Source of the DNA: Heterotrichella gracilis
Taxonomy: Eukaryota; Sar; Xanthophyceae; Tribonematales; Xanthonemataceae
Assembly: GCA_032358255.1 (NCBI GenBank)
Contig: JAULBX010012544.1
Span: 1-64,000 of the forward strand
Length of the DNA stretch: 64,000 nt
Direction of reading: 5' to 3'
Shown here: positions 46,560 to 53,947 of the stretch, piece by piece
Layout of the letters: each line of letters starts with the position of its first letter
Position numbering within the stretch: position 1 is the first letter of the stretch
Translations under genes and position numbers: made by a program
Notes under the pieces: generated by a model
The model's input: only the letters and a program-made list of their open reading frames with translations
What the model was told of the DNA's origin: nothing
Database searches by the model: none

Positions 46560-47123
46560 TTAAACCTTTAGAGAGGCTCGAAATCCTCTCGCTGCATAAT
46601 ATGACTCGGCTCCATTATGGTACACAAAAACAGTTTTATATCGATGATCTGCAAAAATAGCGCCGCCTAATTTTCTGATCTCTGCAGGTGTTTCGATCCA
46701 ACTGGATGTTTTGGTATCAAAAGCACCTAGTTTTTGCAATTTACGGTACTCTGCTTCGTTTAAGATCTTAATACCCATATCGGCTGCCATGCCCAATGCA
46801 CTGTTTTTAGGTTTATTTTCTTTTCTCGCTTCTAATGCCTTGTGGTCGTAACAAATACTTCGGCGTTCTTTAGGACTTTCGGCCGAACAATCGAAAAAAA
46901 TAAATTCGCCGGTTTTTTTATCCAGTCCAACTACATCGGGTTCTCCGCCGGTACGTTCCATTTCAAACAAGGACCAGAGTTTTTCAGGATCTGCTTCAAG
47001 TTTAGACTGAACGTTTTTCCAGTCAAGTCCTTTATGACGTGACATGTTTTTTTCAAAGCGGGATTTTAGAATACTTATCAATTCTTTGATTTGTTGTGTC
47101 GATAACCTAGGTTTGCTTGCCAT
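46560..47123 (-). CDS. DUF4256 domain-containing protein
   Basis: A 187-residue cytoplasmic protein from ATG 47123; an in-frame start at 47165 would add a hydrophobic stretch overlapping the promoter. It matches DUF4256 along its length, with KGLDWKNVQSKLEADPEKLW, MERTGGEPDVVGLDKKTGEF, FFDCSAESPKERRSICYD and SYYAARGFR. The family has no assigned function. TATTTTTA (47129-47136) ends five bases before the ATG on the minus strand, predicting a leaderless transcript that may continue into the OmdA, cupin, OmpA and oxidoreductase genes. Confidence 0.85.
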   Translation of the reverse strand: MASKPRLSTQQIKELISILKSRFEKNMSRHKGLDWKNVQSKLEADPEKLWSLFEMERTGGEPDVVGLDKKTGEFIFFDCSAESPKERRSICYDHKALEARKENKPKNSALGMAADMGIKILNEAEYRKLQKLGAFDTKTSSWIETPAEIRKLGGAIFADHRYKTVFVYHNGAESYYAARGFRASLKV

Positions 47124-47269
47124 GACTATAAAAATAAAAATTAATTGAAGAATTATCCAAACCATACCATTGGATCAGAAATTAAATATACGAATGAAAA
47201 GGGATTTTAAATACTGCAAAGACTAAATGATCTTGTAAAGAGAGATTTAATTATTTAACTAACTAAATC

Positions 47270-47905
47270 CTAATTGAATCGGATGACCACTTCAACACTA
47301 TCGTTTAAAATGAATTTAGTAGAATCGATATTGGTTAATTCAGTGCCAAGATCGGTATAAAGGTATCGGCCTTTTAATAAGGTGTCCCTTAAACAAACAA
47401 GATTGCTTTTTCCAATGCCTGTAATATCGTATATGTTAAATGTGTTAGGGTAGTAGGTGCTAATGCAATAAGTTAGCCGCTCGTTAATAGTATGATATTT
47501 AACAAACTGAGGATAACAGGTAGGATACATTTTCCAGGAAAGGCCTCCATTTATGGTTTTTAGTACCGTACTACCTTGACTTTGCGATTGGAATAAAAGC
47601 ATTGTTGAGTCATTGAGTATTTTTGGATTTGAAAGATTAAAGTTATTGTATTGTTCACATTTGGAAATTAAAGAAGAATCCTTATAAAATAATGTGTATC
47701 CATGACCATGTGAGCTGCACATTTTCTGAATGTTTTTAAAAGTTATAAATTCAGTTTTCCATGGCAGTGTATATGGATCTGTTTTTACAGGAGGTTCTGA
47801 TTGAGTCTCTTTTTTACAAGAACAAAAAAAGACAATCATCATGCTTATACAAACTACTTTTTTCAACGATAAATGCTTAAGTAATATAAATAAATCAACT
47901 ACCAC
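47270..47905 (-). CDS. Lipoprotein of an unrecognised family, member 2 of 3
   Basis: Up to 211 residues. The frame opens with GTG at 47905; a TTG at 47866 gives a neater lipoprotein signal (KKVVCISMMIVFFCSC) and may be the true start. After the lipid cysteine come LPWKTEFITF, CSSHGHGYTLFYKD, the Asp-box-like TINGGLSWKMY, YHTINERLTYCIS, the family hallmark GIGKSNL and DLGTELTNIDST before LNDSVEVVIRF. It is adjacent to member 3 and closer to it than to member 1. No function can be assigned. Confidence 0.72.
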   Translation of the reverse strand: MVVDLFILLKHLSLKKVVCISMMIVFFCSCKKETQSEPPVKTDPYTLPWKTEFITFKNIQKMCSSHGHGYTLFYKDSSLISKCEQYNNFNLSNPKILNDSTMLLFQSQSQGSTVLKTINGGLSWKMYPTCYPQFVKYHTINERLTYCISTYYPNTFNIYDITGIGKSNLVCLRDTLLKGRYLYTDLGTELTNIDSTKFILNDSVEVVIRFN

Positions 47906-47907
47906 AC

Positions 47908-48492
47908 TTATTTAAATTTTATAATAAAGGTCACACTATCATTAATTGGAACCACGGTTGAATCTAGGTTTGATATATTTGTGCCAAGATCGCTAATGTA
48001 GTGCCGGCCTTTTGTTACACTGTCTCCGTAGATTTTTAGATTGCTTTTTCCAATTCCTGTTACCGTTAAATACTTGACCCCTTTCCAACCGGTAAAACAA
48101 TAGATCAATTCTTTTTTCACAAAATGAAATTTGAACAAATCATACATGCCGGTATATGTTTCTTCCCAGTTTAAACCACCATCGATTGTATGAATCACAC
48201 TGCTATTCATATCTGCCGGATATCGAGTATATAAAAGCAACTGGGAATCGTCAATCATCAAGGAATCAGCTATTCCCACACCACCGTAAACCGTACATTT
48301 TGACCTGATCAAAGAATCCTTATAAAAGACGTTGTAACCCCATGAATGACTACCACACATATATTGGATATGGGAATAACTAATATTTTTGGTGCTCCAA
48401 GGCAATGCATAAGGATCTTGGGCTATACTTTTTTCCTTTTTACAAGAATTAAATATGATTAAAACACTCAGAATGCTTATCGTTTTTCTCAT
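47908..48492 (-). CDS. Lipoprotein of an unrecognised family, member 3 of 3
   Basis: A 194-residue predicted lipoprotein from ATG 48492, chosen because MRKTISILSVLIIFNSC is a complete lipoprotein signal; the frame extends to 48552 without a better start. Conserved blocks are LPWSTKNISY, CGSHSWGYNVFYKD, the Asp-box-like TIDGGLNWEETY, FHFVKKELIYCFTG, GIGKSNL and DLGTNISNLDST before INDSVTFIIKF. It ends two bases before member 2, so the two are a tandem duplication in one transcript. TATATTTA lies about 21-28 bases upstream. Confidence 0.75.
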   Translation of the reverse strand: MRKTISILSVLIIFNSCKKEKSIAQDPYALPWSTKNISYSHIQYMCGSHSWGYNVFYKDSLIRSKCTVYGGVGIADSLMIDDSQLLLYTRYPADMNSSVIHTIDGGLNWEETYTGMYDLFKFHFVKKELIYCFTGWKGVKYLTVTGIGKSNLKIYGDSVTKGRHYISDLGTNISNLDSTVVPINDSVTFIIKFK

Positions 48493-48585
48493 GAGAAATG
48501 GGTTCTTTACTAGTAAATATAGTAAAAAAAAGCTATCATTTACAATTAACATCGACAGTTTACAGAATAAACTTTTTTACGGTAT

Positions 48586-49059
48586 TCATTTATCAAACGG
48601 TGGCCCTTTAAATTCTTGTTTACTTAAATTCCATTTCATTATTTTTTGATCATAAGCATATTGTAAAACATAATCGTACTGATGTTTGAAGCCATTTGAA
48701 AACACTACAAACAAAAATTCGGCATGGTCTTTTTCTACCCAACCCATTAAATTAATATAGATATTCGATGGTATTGCTGCTTGTTTTTCTGCGCCTAATT
48801 CAGGACTGATGACCCTTATTTGCGTCTTTTCAATTAGTTTTGGCAAGGTAATGTTAGGAAAGTCATCCGCTTGTCCGTTGACCCGTTTTCCAAAAAATAA
48901 GGTATCAAAACGGACGCCGTTTTTTTTATTGGCCGCTTTTATAAAGTCTGATATGGCTTGTGAATAAATTTTTGACAGTTCGTCTTTGGCTACAATAGTT
49001 TTAGATTGACCTACACCTAACATAGGAATCAAGAATATAAAAAACAGATACTTATTCAT
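48586..49059 (-). CDS. Secreted protein of unknown function
   Basis: A 157-residue protein with a signal peptide (1-19, ending GVGQS) and a compact alpha/beta domain containing FDTLFFGKRVNGQADDFPNI, INLMGWVEKDHAEFLFVVF and YDYVLQYAYDQK. I do not recognise the family; it resembles small periplasmic proteins often annotated as hypothetical in Bacteroidota. It starts three bases after the DUF2200 gene, so it is part of the DUF1801-DUF2200 transcript. Confidence 0.7.
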   Translation of the reverse strand: MNKYLFFIFLIPMLGVGQSKTIVAKDELSKIYSQAISDFIKAANKKNGVRFDTLFFGKRVNGQADDFPNITLPKLIEKTQIRVISPELGAEKQAAIPSNIYINLMGWVEKDHAEFLFVVFSNGFKHQYDYVLQYAYDQKIMKWNLSKQEFKGPPFDK

Positions 49060-49062
49060 TTT

Positions 49063-49428
49063 TTAAGCGTTCCTTAATATTTTATCCATTTGTTTTCCTT
49101 TGGCAAGTTCGTCTATTAGCTTATCCAAATAGCGGACTTGTTTGGTAAGGGGATTTTCAATCTCTTCAATACGGTAACCGCAAATGACTCCTTTAATTAG
49201 GAGAACATTTGGGTTTAATTTAGCTCTTTTAAAAAATATTTCGAAGGTTACTTTTTCATCAATAAGCTCCTTTATTTTTTTGTCATTAAAACCTGTCAGC
49301 CAGGTTATTATCTCATGTAATTCTTGTACCGTGCGGCCTTTACTCTCCACCTTTTTAATATAATAAGGATATACAGCAGCAAAAGTCGTTTTTGCCATGC
49401 GTTCATTATGTTCAGCTGTTGTTTTCAT
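49063..49428 (-). CDS. DUF2200 domain-containing protein
   Basis: A 121-residue cytoplasmic protein matching DUF2200 over its full length: FAAVYPYYIKKVESKGRT, IITWLTGF, VTFEIFFKRAKLNPNV, LIKGVICGYRIEEIENPL and YLDKLIDELAKGKQMDKIL. The family is small, conserved and functionally unassigned. It lies one base after the DUF1801 gene, giving translational coupling. Confidence 0.9.
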   Translation of the reverse strand: MKTTAEHNERMAKTTFAAVYPYYIKKVESKGRTVQELHEIITWLTGFNDKKIKELIDEKVTFEIFFKRAKLNPNVLLIKGVICGYRIEEIENPLTKQVRYLDKLIDELAKGKQMDKILRNA

Positions 49429-49429
49429 G

Positions 49430-49822
49430 TTATTTTAATCGTTCTAAGTGACCTTTTCGTTTAACAATGTTTTTGTAGTCCCATTGAATGTCTCTTGATT
49501 TTTTAAGCCAGCGTTTTAGGTCATCACTATTAATATCAGAAACTAAATTGTAAAATATAGATGCGTCCTTAAATTTTCCTCCAATGACGTTTATATTGTC
49601 TTCGTTAAAATCGGCACCGCTCCAAAACATCAGCCGGATTCCTCTTTTTTGTTTGCTATAACCTACTATAGGATTTTGGTCTATAAACCAAACCGGGTGG
49701 GCGTGCCATATTTTGTATTCTGCTTCCCTGAGCTCGTCGTTAATGATGGTAGCCAATTGTTTGCATATTTCTTTGTCTATTGATGTCTGTTGCTCATTGT
49801 AGGTGATAATCTCTTTATTCAT
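49430..49822 (-). CDS. DUF1801 domain-containing protein
   Basis: A 130-residue cytoplasmic protein with the DUF1801 fold: CKQLATIINDELREAEYKIW, HAHPVWFIDQNPIVGYSKQK, IRLMFWSGADF and a C-terminal WLKKSRDIQWDYKNIVKRKG. The DUF1801/YdhG-like fold is related to iron-chaperone-type frataxin-like proteins, but a role here is not established. It heads the transcript with DUF2200 and the secreted protein. Confidence 0.85.
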   Translation of the reverse strand: MNKEIITYNEQQTSIDKEICKQLATIINDELREAEYKIWHAHPVWFIDQNPIVGYSKQKRGIRLMFWSGADFNEDNINVIGGKFKDASIFYNLVSDINSDDLKRWLKKSRDIQWDYKNIVKRKGHLERLK

Positions 49823-50218
49823 TATGATAATGTAATAATGGAATTGATTAAAAAATTAAATCACATTTAAGTTAATTTTTTATTTTTCGTCTTAAAAATA
49901 GTCTTTTTTTATTCTTTTTGTTTTTGGTTGTTAATAGTATGTAAATCAGATAGATACGATCAAATTTATTCGACAACAAATGCTTACAATTGCTTTTATT
50001 CGAATGTAAATGTGTAAATACCGAATAAAGTTTCCCTCTCATCTCACCTTTGTATCGTCGATTCGAATCAAGCGCTTTTGAATTCAGATTTCGAAAAGGC
50101 ACAAACAAATAAAGACACGAATTTCACGATCCCGAAAGCTTTCGGGAGCATAAATCAAAACATGAAAGAACTGTCAAAAGGAAAATAAAAAAGTATAAAC
50201 AATAAAAAAACAAACAAA
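49823..50218. other. Non-coding gap of 396 bp upstream of the first SSB gene
   Basis: No gene is supported; a 78-codon minus-strand frame at 49872-50108 is a low-complexity Lys/Asn-rich artefact. The gap contains GACACGAATTTCACGA (50114-50129) filler and a perfect 16-bp palindrome CCCGAAAGCTTTCGGG at 50131-50146. The last 28 bases share GTATAAAC and an A-rich leader with the second SSB gene. Confidence 0.5.
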
Positions 50219-50566
50219 ATGATGAACATTAAAAATCACGTACAATTAGTTGGACGTTTAGGTGCAAACCCGGAAGTAAAAGTGTTAGAGAATGGAAACA
50301 AGTTAGCGAAGTTTAACCTCGCCGTTTCAGAAACCTACAAAACCAAATCAGGTGAAAAAGTAACAGATGTGCAATGGCACTCAATTGTTGCCTGGGGAAA
50401 TTTAGCAGGCATTGCCGAGCAGATCCTTGCAAAAGGCACACAGGTTGCAATTGACGGTAAATTATTCAAACGTAATTACACTACTAAAGAAGGTGAGAAG
50501 CGATCGAGCACAGAGATTGTTGCCAATGAATTATTTGTCACACAAAAAGCGGTTTTGGCTGCTTAG
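50219..50566 (+). CDS. ssb: Single-stranded DNA-binding protein, tail-less copy 1
   Basis: A 115-residue OB-fold SSB. Family blocks are NHVQLVGRLGANPEVK, LAKFNLAVSETYKT, VQWHSIVAWGNLA, KGTQVAIDGKLFKRNY and TEIVANEL. It ends at QKAVLAA, without the disordered linker and the acidic tip that recruits partner proteins in E. coli-type SSB. It therefore binds single strands but should not recruit through a tail. A second copy follows 181 bases later with a related 20-bp leader. Two start codons are adjacent (50219 and 50222). Confidence 0.92.
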   Translation: MMNIKNHVQLVGRLGANPEVKVLENGNKLAKFNLAVSETYKTKSGEKVTDVQWHSIVAWGNLAGIAEQILAKGTQVAIDGKLFKRNYTTKEGEKRSSTEIVANELFVTQKAVLAA

Positions 50567-50747
50567 AAAACCACTAAGTCCGATAGCTATCGGAAACTAA
50601 GAGCACTGAGAAACACTAAGAATTACTGAAAAGAATAAACTCAGTGCCTCATTGCCCCGGTGCCTCCCGAGGCGATTCCGATAGCCATCGGGACGGGACA
50701 GGTTCTGTGTCGATAAAAGGAGTATAAACCATAAAAAAATAGAAAAC
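50567..50747. other. Palindrome-bearing spacer between the two SSB genes
   Basis: It contains CCGATAGCTATCGG (50580-50593, perfect 14-bp palindrome), CCGATAGCCATCGG (50679-50692) and CACTAAG/CACTGAG words. The last 27 bases repeat the leader of the first SSB gene: AGTATAAACCATAAAAAAAT at 50721-50740 against AGTATAAACAATAAAAAAAC at 50192-50211. Confidence 0.6.
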
Positions 50748-51080
50748 ATGAATCCAATAAACAAAGTACAATTAACTGGAAACTTAGGAAGAGATCCTGA
50801 GATCAAAACGTTTGAGAATGGCAAATTGGCAAAATTCTCATTAGCAACAACCGAAGAATATACGACTCGCGGCGGTGATAAAACCTCTAATACCCATTGG
50901 CACAACATAGTTGCCTGGGGTAAGGTGGCCGATCACATTGAAGCTGAATTTAAAAAAGGAAGTTTTGTAAGTATTTCAGGCAAACTGGTTAGCCGCAGTT
51001 ACAATGACAAAAACGGAGATAAAAAATACATCACCGAAGTGGTAGCCAATGAAGCTGGTATTGTTCAAAAACAGGCCTAA
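50748..51080 (+). CDS. ssb: Single-stranded DNA-binding protein, tail-less copy 2
   Basis: A 110-residue OB-fold SSB about half identical to copy 1: NKVQLTGNLGRDPEIKTFEN, LAKFSLATTEEYTT, THWHNIVAWGKVADH, KGSFVSISGKLVSRSY and TEVVANEA, ending QKQA. It also lacks the acidic tip. The shared leader and domain order show an old tandem duplication. A helper role in repair, recombination or conjugative DNA handling is possible; the main replicative SSB may be elsewhere in the genome. Confidence 0.92.
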   Translation: MNPINKVQLTGNLGRDPEIKTFENGKLAKFSLATTEEYTTRGGDKTSNTHWHNIVAWGKVADHIEAEFKKGSFVSISGKLVSRSYNDKNGDKKYITEVVANEAGIVQKQA

Positions 51081-51183
51081 GTATTAAACACTAATCCCGA
51101 AAACTTTAGAGAGGGGTTAAGGGCACTAAGACAGTAGTGTGATAAAAAAATTAGTATCTACTGTCGAGTGCGTTTAAAGATGT

Positions 51184-51329
51184 AGAGGCTGTTCAGAGTT
51201 TGGTTCTGTATGTAGTGGATTCTTTTGTCGCTTCGACAAATGGTGAAGAAAGAAACAAAATCAGACCATTTCTGTGAGAAGGAGATCATTTATATGATCG
51301 GTGAGAAGGAATGAAATGGAACAGCCTCT
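51184..51329. mobile_element. MITE-like 146-bp element with 11-bp terminal inverted repeats
   Basis: AGAGGCTGTTC at 51184-51194 and its complement GAACAGCCTCT at 51319-51329 bound a non-coding segment with internal TTGTCGCTTCGACAA (51227-51241), a small hairpin. A GAGGCTGTT end is a known type of insertion-sequence terminus, so a non-autonomous derivative is plausible. No target duplication is obvious. An ordinary long-stem RNA or terminator remains possible. Confidence 0.4.
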
Positions 51330-51337
51330 TTCTATAA

Positions 51338-52600
51338 TTAGGAAATAGAAGTAAGATCGAGTTTTTTGAGTTTCGGATTTATTTTATTTACACCTAACAC
51401 AACTAGAATGGTCATGCCTCCGCCAAATACAATGGAAGGAACCAGTCCCATGAGTTTTGCGGCAACGCCACTTTCAAAAGCTCCTATTTCATTGCTGCTT
51501 CCTACAAAAATATTGTTGATGGCACTCACTCGTCCGCGCATGTGATTTGGGGTCATTAATTGTAAAATACTATGACGAACTACCACGCTCACATTATCAA
51601 AGGCACCGGTCATAAATAACATCAAAACGGCAAGCCAATAATTGGTGCTAAGTCCGAATAAAATGGTAAATATACCAAACGCAATAACCGACCAAATGAG
51701 CGCTACACCGGCTTTTTTAGTTGGAGGATACACCGCCATAATAAAGGCAGAGATCACAGCACCAATGGCAGGAGCGGTTCTTAAAAAACCGTAGGCTTCC
51801 GGACCAAGATGCAAAATTTTATCGGTGAAGGCAGGGATCAGAACCACAGCGCCTCCAAACAATACAGCGAAGAGGTCGAGGGAGATGGCAGTGAGTACCA
51901 TTTTGGTTTTAAAAACAAAGCGGATGCCCATTTTCATACTTTCAAACATGGTTTCTTTTTTTTCGGAGACTTCAGGAGCACCCGGGTTGCTGATCTTGAG
52001 TATGAGTAAGAATGAAATGAGAAAAAGAATAACTTCAATCAGATGACAAAAGTTAGCGTTGAGGCTGTTGTTGTAACCGTAAATGATTCCGGCTAAAACC
52101 GGACCTAAAATGGAACCGGTGTGCCAGGCTGTGCTGTTCCAGGTAGCAGAGTGGGTGTAATCTTTTCGGGGAATGAGTTGACTTAAAAAAGGATTTGTGG
52201 TAGCCCCCAAAAAGGCTCTAATAATTCCGAATAAAAAGACAATGGCAAATAGGGCCACAATACCGGTACTGCGCAATAAATGAAAAAAGGGCTCTGCATT
52301 AAAATACAAAAACAAGGCTCCTAACATTAAGAGGAAGGTACCCCAGAGTAAAATTTTCTTTTTATGAATGAGGTCCACAAAATGCCCACTGAAAAAGGAG
52401 GTGGCAATAAAGGGAAGCGCTTCGGCCAAACCAATAAGACCAAGGATCAATTCATCTTTTGAATATTCGTAATAGATCTGCAGATAAATGGTACTAAACT
52501 GCATTTGGATGGCCAAGGTTAAAAATAAGCGCAGTAAAATAAAAAGTCGGAAGTCTTTGATCTTAAATATTTCGAGCGACTCGGGTTTAATGAATGCCAT
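51338..52600 (-). CDS. MFS transporter (exporter-like)
   Basis: A 420-residue inner-membrane protein of the major facilitator superfamily with about 12 membrane segments; ATG 52600 gives a typical short N-terminus before FRLFILLRLFLTLAIQMQF. The loop 2-3 motif appears as GHFVDLIHKKKIL, and MRGRVSAINNIFVGSSNEIG is typical of the EntS/MFS_3 group of exporters. Substrate cannot be read. TAATTTTA ends eight bases before the ATG on the minus strand. Confidence 0.9.
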   Translation of the reverse strand: MAFIKPESLEIFKIKDFRLFILLRLFLTLAIQMQFSTIYLQIYYEYSKDELILGLIGLAEALPFIATSFFSGHFVDLIHKKKILLWGTFLLMLGALFLYFNAEPFFHLLRSTGIVALFAIVFLFGIIRAFLGATTNPFLSQLIPRKDYTHSATWNSTAWHTGSILGPVLAGIIYGYNNSLNANFCHLIEVILFLISFLLILKISNPGAPEVSEKKETMFESMKMGIRFVFKTKMVLTAISLDLFAVLFGGAVVLIPAFTDKILHLGPEAYGFLRTAPAIGAVISAFIMAVYPPTKKAGVALIWSVIAFGIFTILFGLSTNYWLAVLMLFMTGAFDNVSVVVRHSILQLMTPNHMRGRVSAINNIFVGSSNEIGAFESGVAAKLMGLVPSIVFGGGMTILVVLGVNKINPKLKKLDLTSIS

Positions 52601-52688
52601 AGAGGGCTTAAAATTACACAATTCTCATTAGTAATTAGATTGAGATTTGAACAGAGTAGGAAGGATTAATAAACAAACTAAAAAAAAT

Positions 52689-53387
52689 ATGGAAGACACC
52701 AGAAGGCATATAAAAATGAAATTATTAGCGGAAGAAGACCGGCCGCGTGAAAAACTTATAATTCAAGGGAGACAAGCCTTAAGTGACGCTGAGTTGATGG
52801 CGATTGTGTTGAGTTCGGGAAACCGTGATGAAACGGCAGTACAATTAGCGCAGCGCCTTTTGAGTGATCACAAGAACAATTTAAATGAATTGGCCAAGCT
52901 CGGCGTGAATGATCTTAAAAAGTACAGCGGCATTGGTTTGGTAAAAGCCATCACCATTGCGGCCAGTTTTGAATTAGGCCGGCGAAGAAATGCTTCGGAA
53001 GTTATTGATCGTGACAAGATCACTTCCAGTTTTGTGGCTTATCAGATCATTCAAAAACGATTGAGTGATTTACCCCATGAAGAATTCTGGATTCTCATCT
53101 TAAACAGAGCTAATCAGGTTATTAAAGAAGAAAAATTAAGTAAAGGCGGAATCTCAGGCACCGTTGTAGATATGCGCTTGATTTGTAAATCAGCGATTGA
53201 GAACAATGCCAGTGGCATCATTATGGCACACAACCATCCCAGCGGGCAGATCGCACCCAGTGAACAAGATAAGAGTATCACTAAAAAAATGAAAGAAGGC
53301 TTAAAGGTTTTTGAAATAGCCTTGTTAGATCATCTCATCATAGGAGATCAGCAATATTTTAGTTTTTCAGATGAAGGAATTTTATAA
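52689..53387 (+). CDS. radC: RadC family JAB-domain protein
   Basis: A 232-residue protein from ATG 52689; ATG 52716 (MKLLAEEDRPREKL) matches homologue starts and is an alternative. The N-terminal helix-hairpin-helix region has SDAELMAIVLSSG and YSGIGLVKA. The C-terminal JAMM metal site is complete with His181, His183 and Asp194 (HNHPSG followed by DKSITKK). RadC proteins are linked to DNA metabolism but the reaction is unproven. It is immediately followed by the ORF6N repeat region. Confidence 0.93.
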   Translation: MEDTRRHIKMKLLAEEDRPREKLIIQGRQALSDAELMAIVLSSGNRDETAVQLAQRLLSDHKNNLNELAKLGVNDLKKYSGIGLVKAITIAASFELGRRRNASEVIDRDKITSSFVAYQIIQKRLSDLPHEEFWILILNRANQVIKEEKLSKGGISGTVVDMRLICKSAIENNASGIIMAHNHPSGQIAPSEQDKSITKKMKEGLKVFEIALLDHLIIGDQQYFSFSDEGIL

Positions 53388-53406
53388 AAAATACGACTAA
53401 TTAACT

Positions 53407-53433
53407 TAAGGTATCACAATTTGTGATACCTTA
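53407..53433 (+). promoter_or_regulatory. 27-bp palindrome, copy 1, before ORF6N remnant A
   Basis: Perfect inverted repeat: TAAGGTATCACAA, a central T, and the exact complement TTGTGATACCTTA. It is followed by TTATTAAACCCAGTAATATC-type leader and the ATG of remnant A 17 bases on. Copies 2 and 3 are identical, spaced 249 and 248 bp apart. Operator for an ORF6N DNA-binding protein is the leading idea. Confidence 0.75.
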
Positions 53434-53450
53434 TTAAACCCAGTAATATC

Positions 53451-53618
53451 ATGGTGCATAGGCAATTTATATCATTAATTCCGACCGAAAAGATCATTCA
53501 TGAGAAATTCGTTTTTTATGATGAAAGAGTCATGTTGGATAAACATTCTTCAGAATTGCAGAATGTTGAAAACACAGCTTTGAGACAAGTTGTTCCTAGA
53601 CGTTTTATTAATTTTTAA
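53451..53618 (+). pseudogene. ORF6N gene remnant A, intact 55-codon frame
   Basis: An open frame of 55 codons aligned with the first part of the intact ORF6N protein: RQFISLIPTEKII (against RQFISIIPTEKII), DERVMLD (against DEKVMLD) and VENTALRQ (against VENRALKQ). It then skips the residues NLDLFPPD and stops at INF. Bases after the stop still match the EIE codons, which precede the next palindrome. The frame has no frameshift but has lost all conserved DNA-binding C-terminal part, so it is either a decayed copy or a short peptide gene. Confidence 0.7.
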
Positions 53619-53655
53619 AATGCTGAAATAGAGTAAATAAAAGTAATTTTTAACC

Positions 53656-53682
53656 TAAGGTATCACAATTTGTGATACCTTA
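53656..53682 (+). promoter_or_regulatory. 27-bp palindrome, copy 2, before ORF6N remnant B
   Basis: Identical to copy 1 in both arms and centre, and followed by the same 17-base leader up to ATG 53700. Confidence 0.75.
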
Positions 53683-53699
53683 TTAAACCCAGTAATATC

Positions 53700-53885
53700 A
53701 TGGCGCGCAGACAGTTTATATTATTAATTCCAAAGAAAAGATCATACATGAGATTTGTCTGTTACGTGATGAAAAGGTCATGTTGTAAATACTTTTAACG
53801 GAAATGTATGGTGAGAAGAACAGAGTCTTGAAACAATTTGTTCGTAGTCGTTTTATTAATTTTTCAAATGCTGAAATAGAGTAAA
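53700..53885 (+). pseudogene. ORF6N gene remnant B, frameshifted
   Basis: Begins MARRQFILLIP exactly like the intact gene. A deletion of bases after CCA then shifts the frame; the downstream DNA still matches codons for CLLRDEKVML, EMYG, NRVLKQ and SNAEIE in the other frames. Stops in several places rule out a full protein. As in remnant A, the NLDLFPPD segment is missing. It is the middle unit of the tandem array. Confidence 0.75.
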
Positions 53886-53903
53886 CAAAAGTAATTTTTA
53901 ACC

Positions 53904-53930
53904 TAAGGTATCACAATTTGTGATACCTTA
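53904..53930 (+). promoter_or_regulatory. 27-bp palindrome, copy 3, before the intact ORF6N gene
   Basis: Same sequence as copies 1 and 2, followed by the same leader and ATG 53948. The centre is 31 bases from the start codon, in the range of a promoter-overlapping operator. A fourth, shorter version lies inside the gene at 54160-54180. Confidence 0.75.
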
Positions 53931-53947
53931 TTAAACCCAGTAATATC

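Noticed and set aside
50058-50075. GATTCGAATC as a tRNA T-loop
   Set aside because: No acceptor, D or anticodon stems can be built around it.
49872-50108. A 78-codon minus-strand frame upstream of the SSB genes
   Set aside because: Lys/Asn-rich low-complexity translation of an AT-rich gap, with no homologue features.
53407-53433. The 27-bp palindrome as the radC terminator
   Set aside because: No T-run follows, and two identical copies occur before other gene starts.
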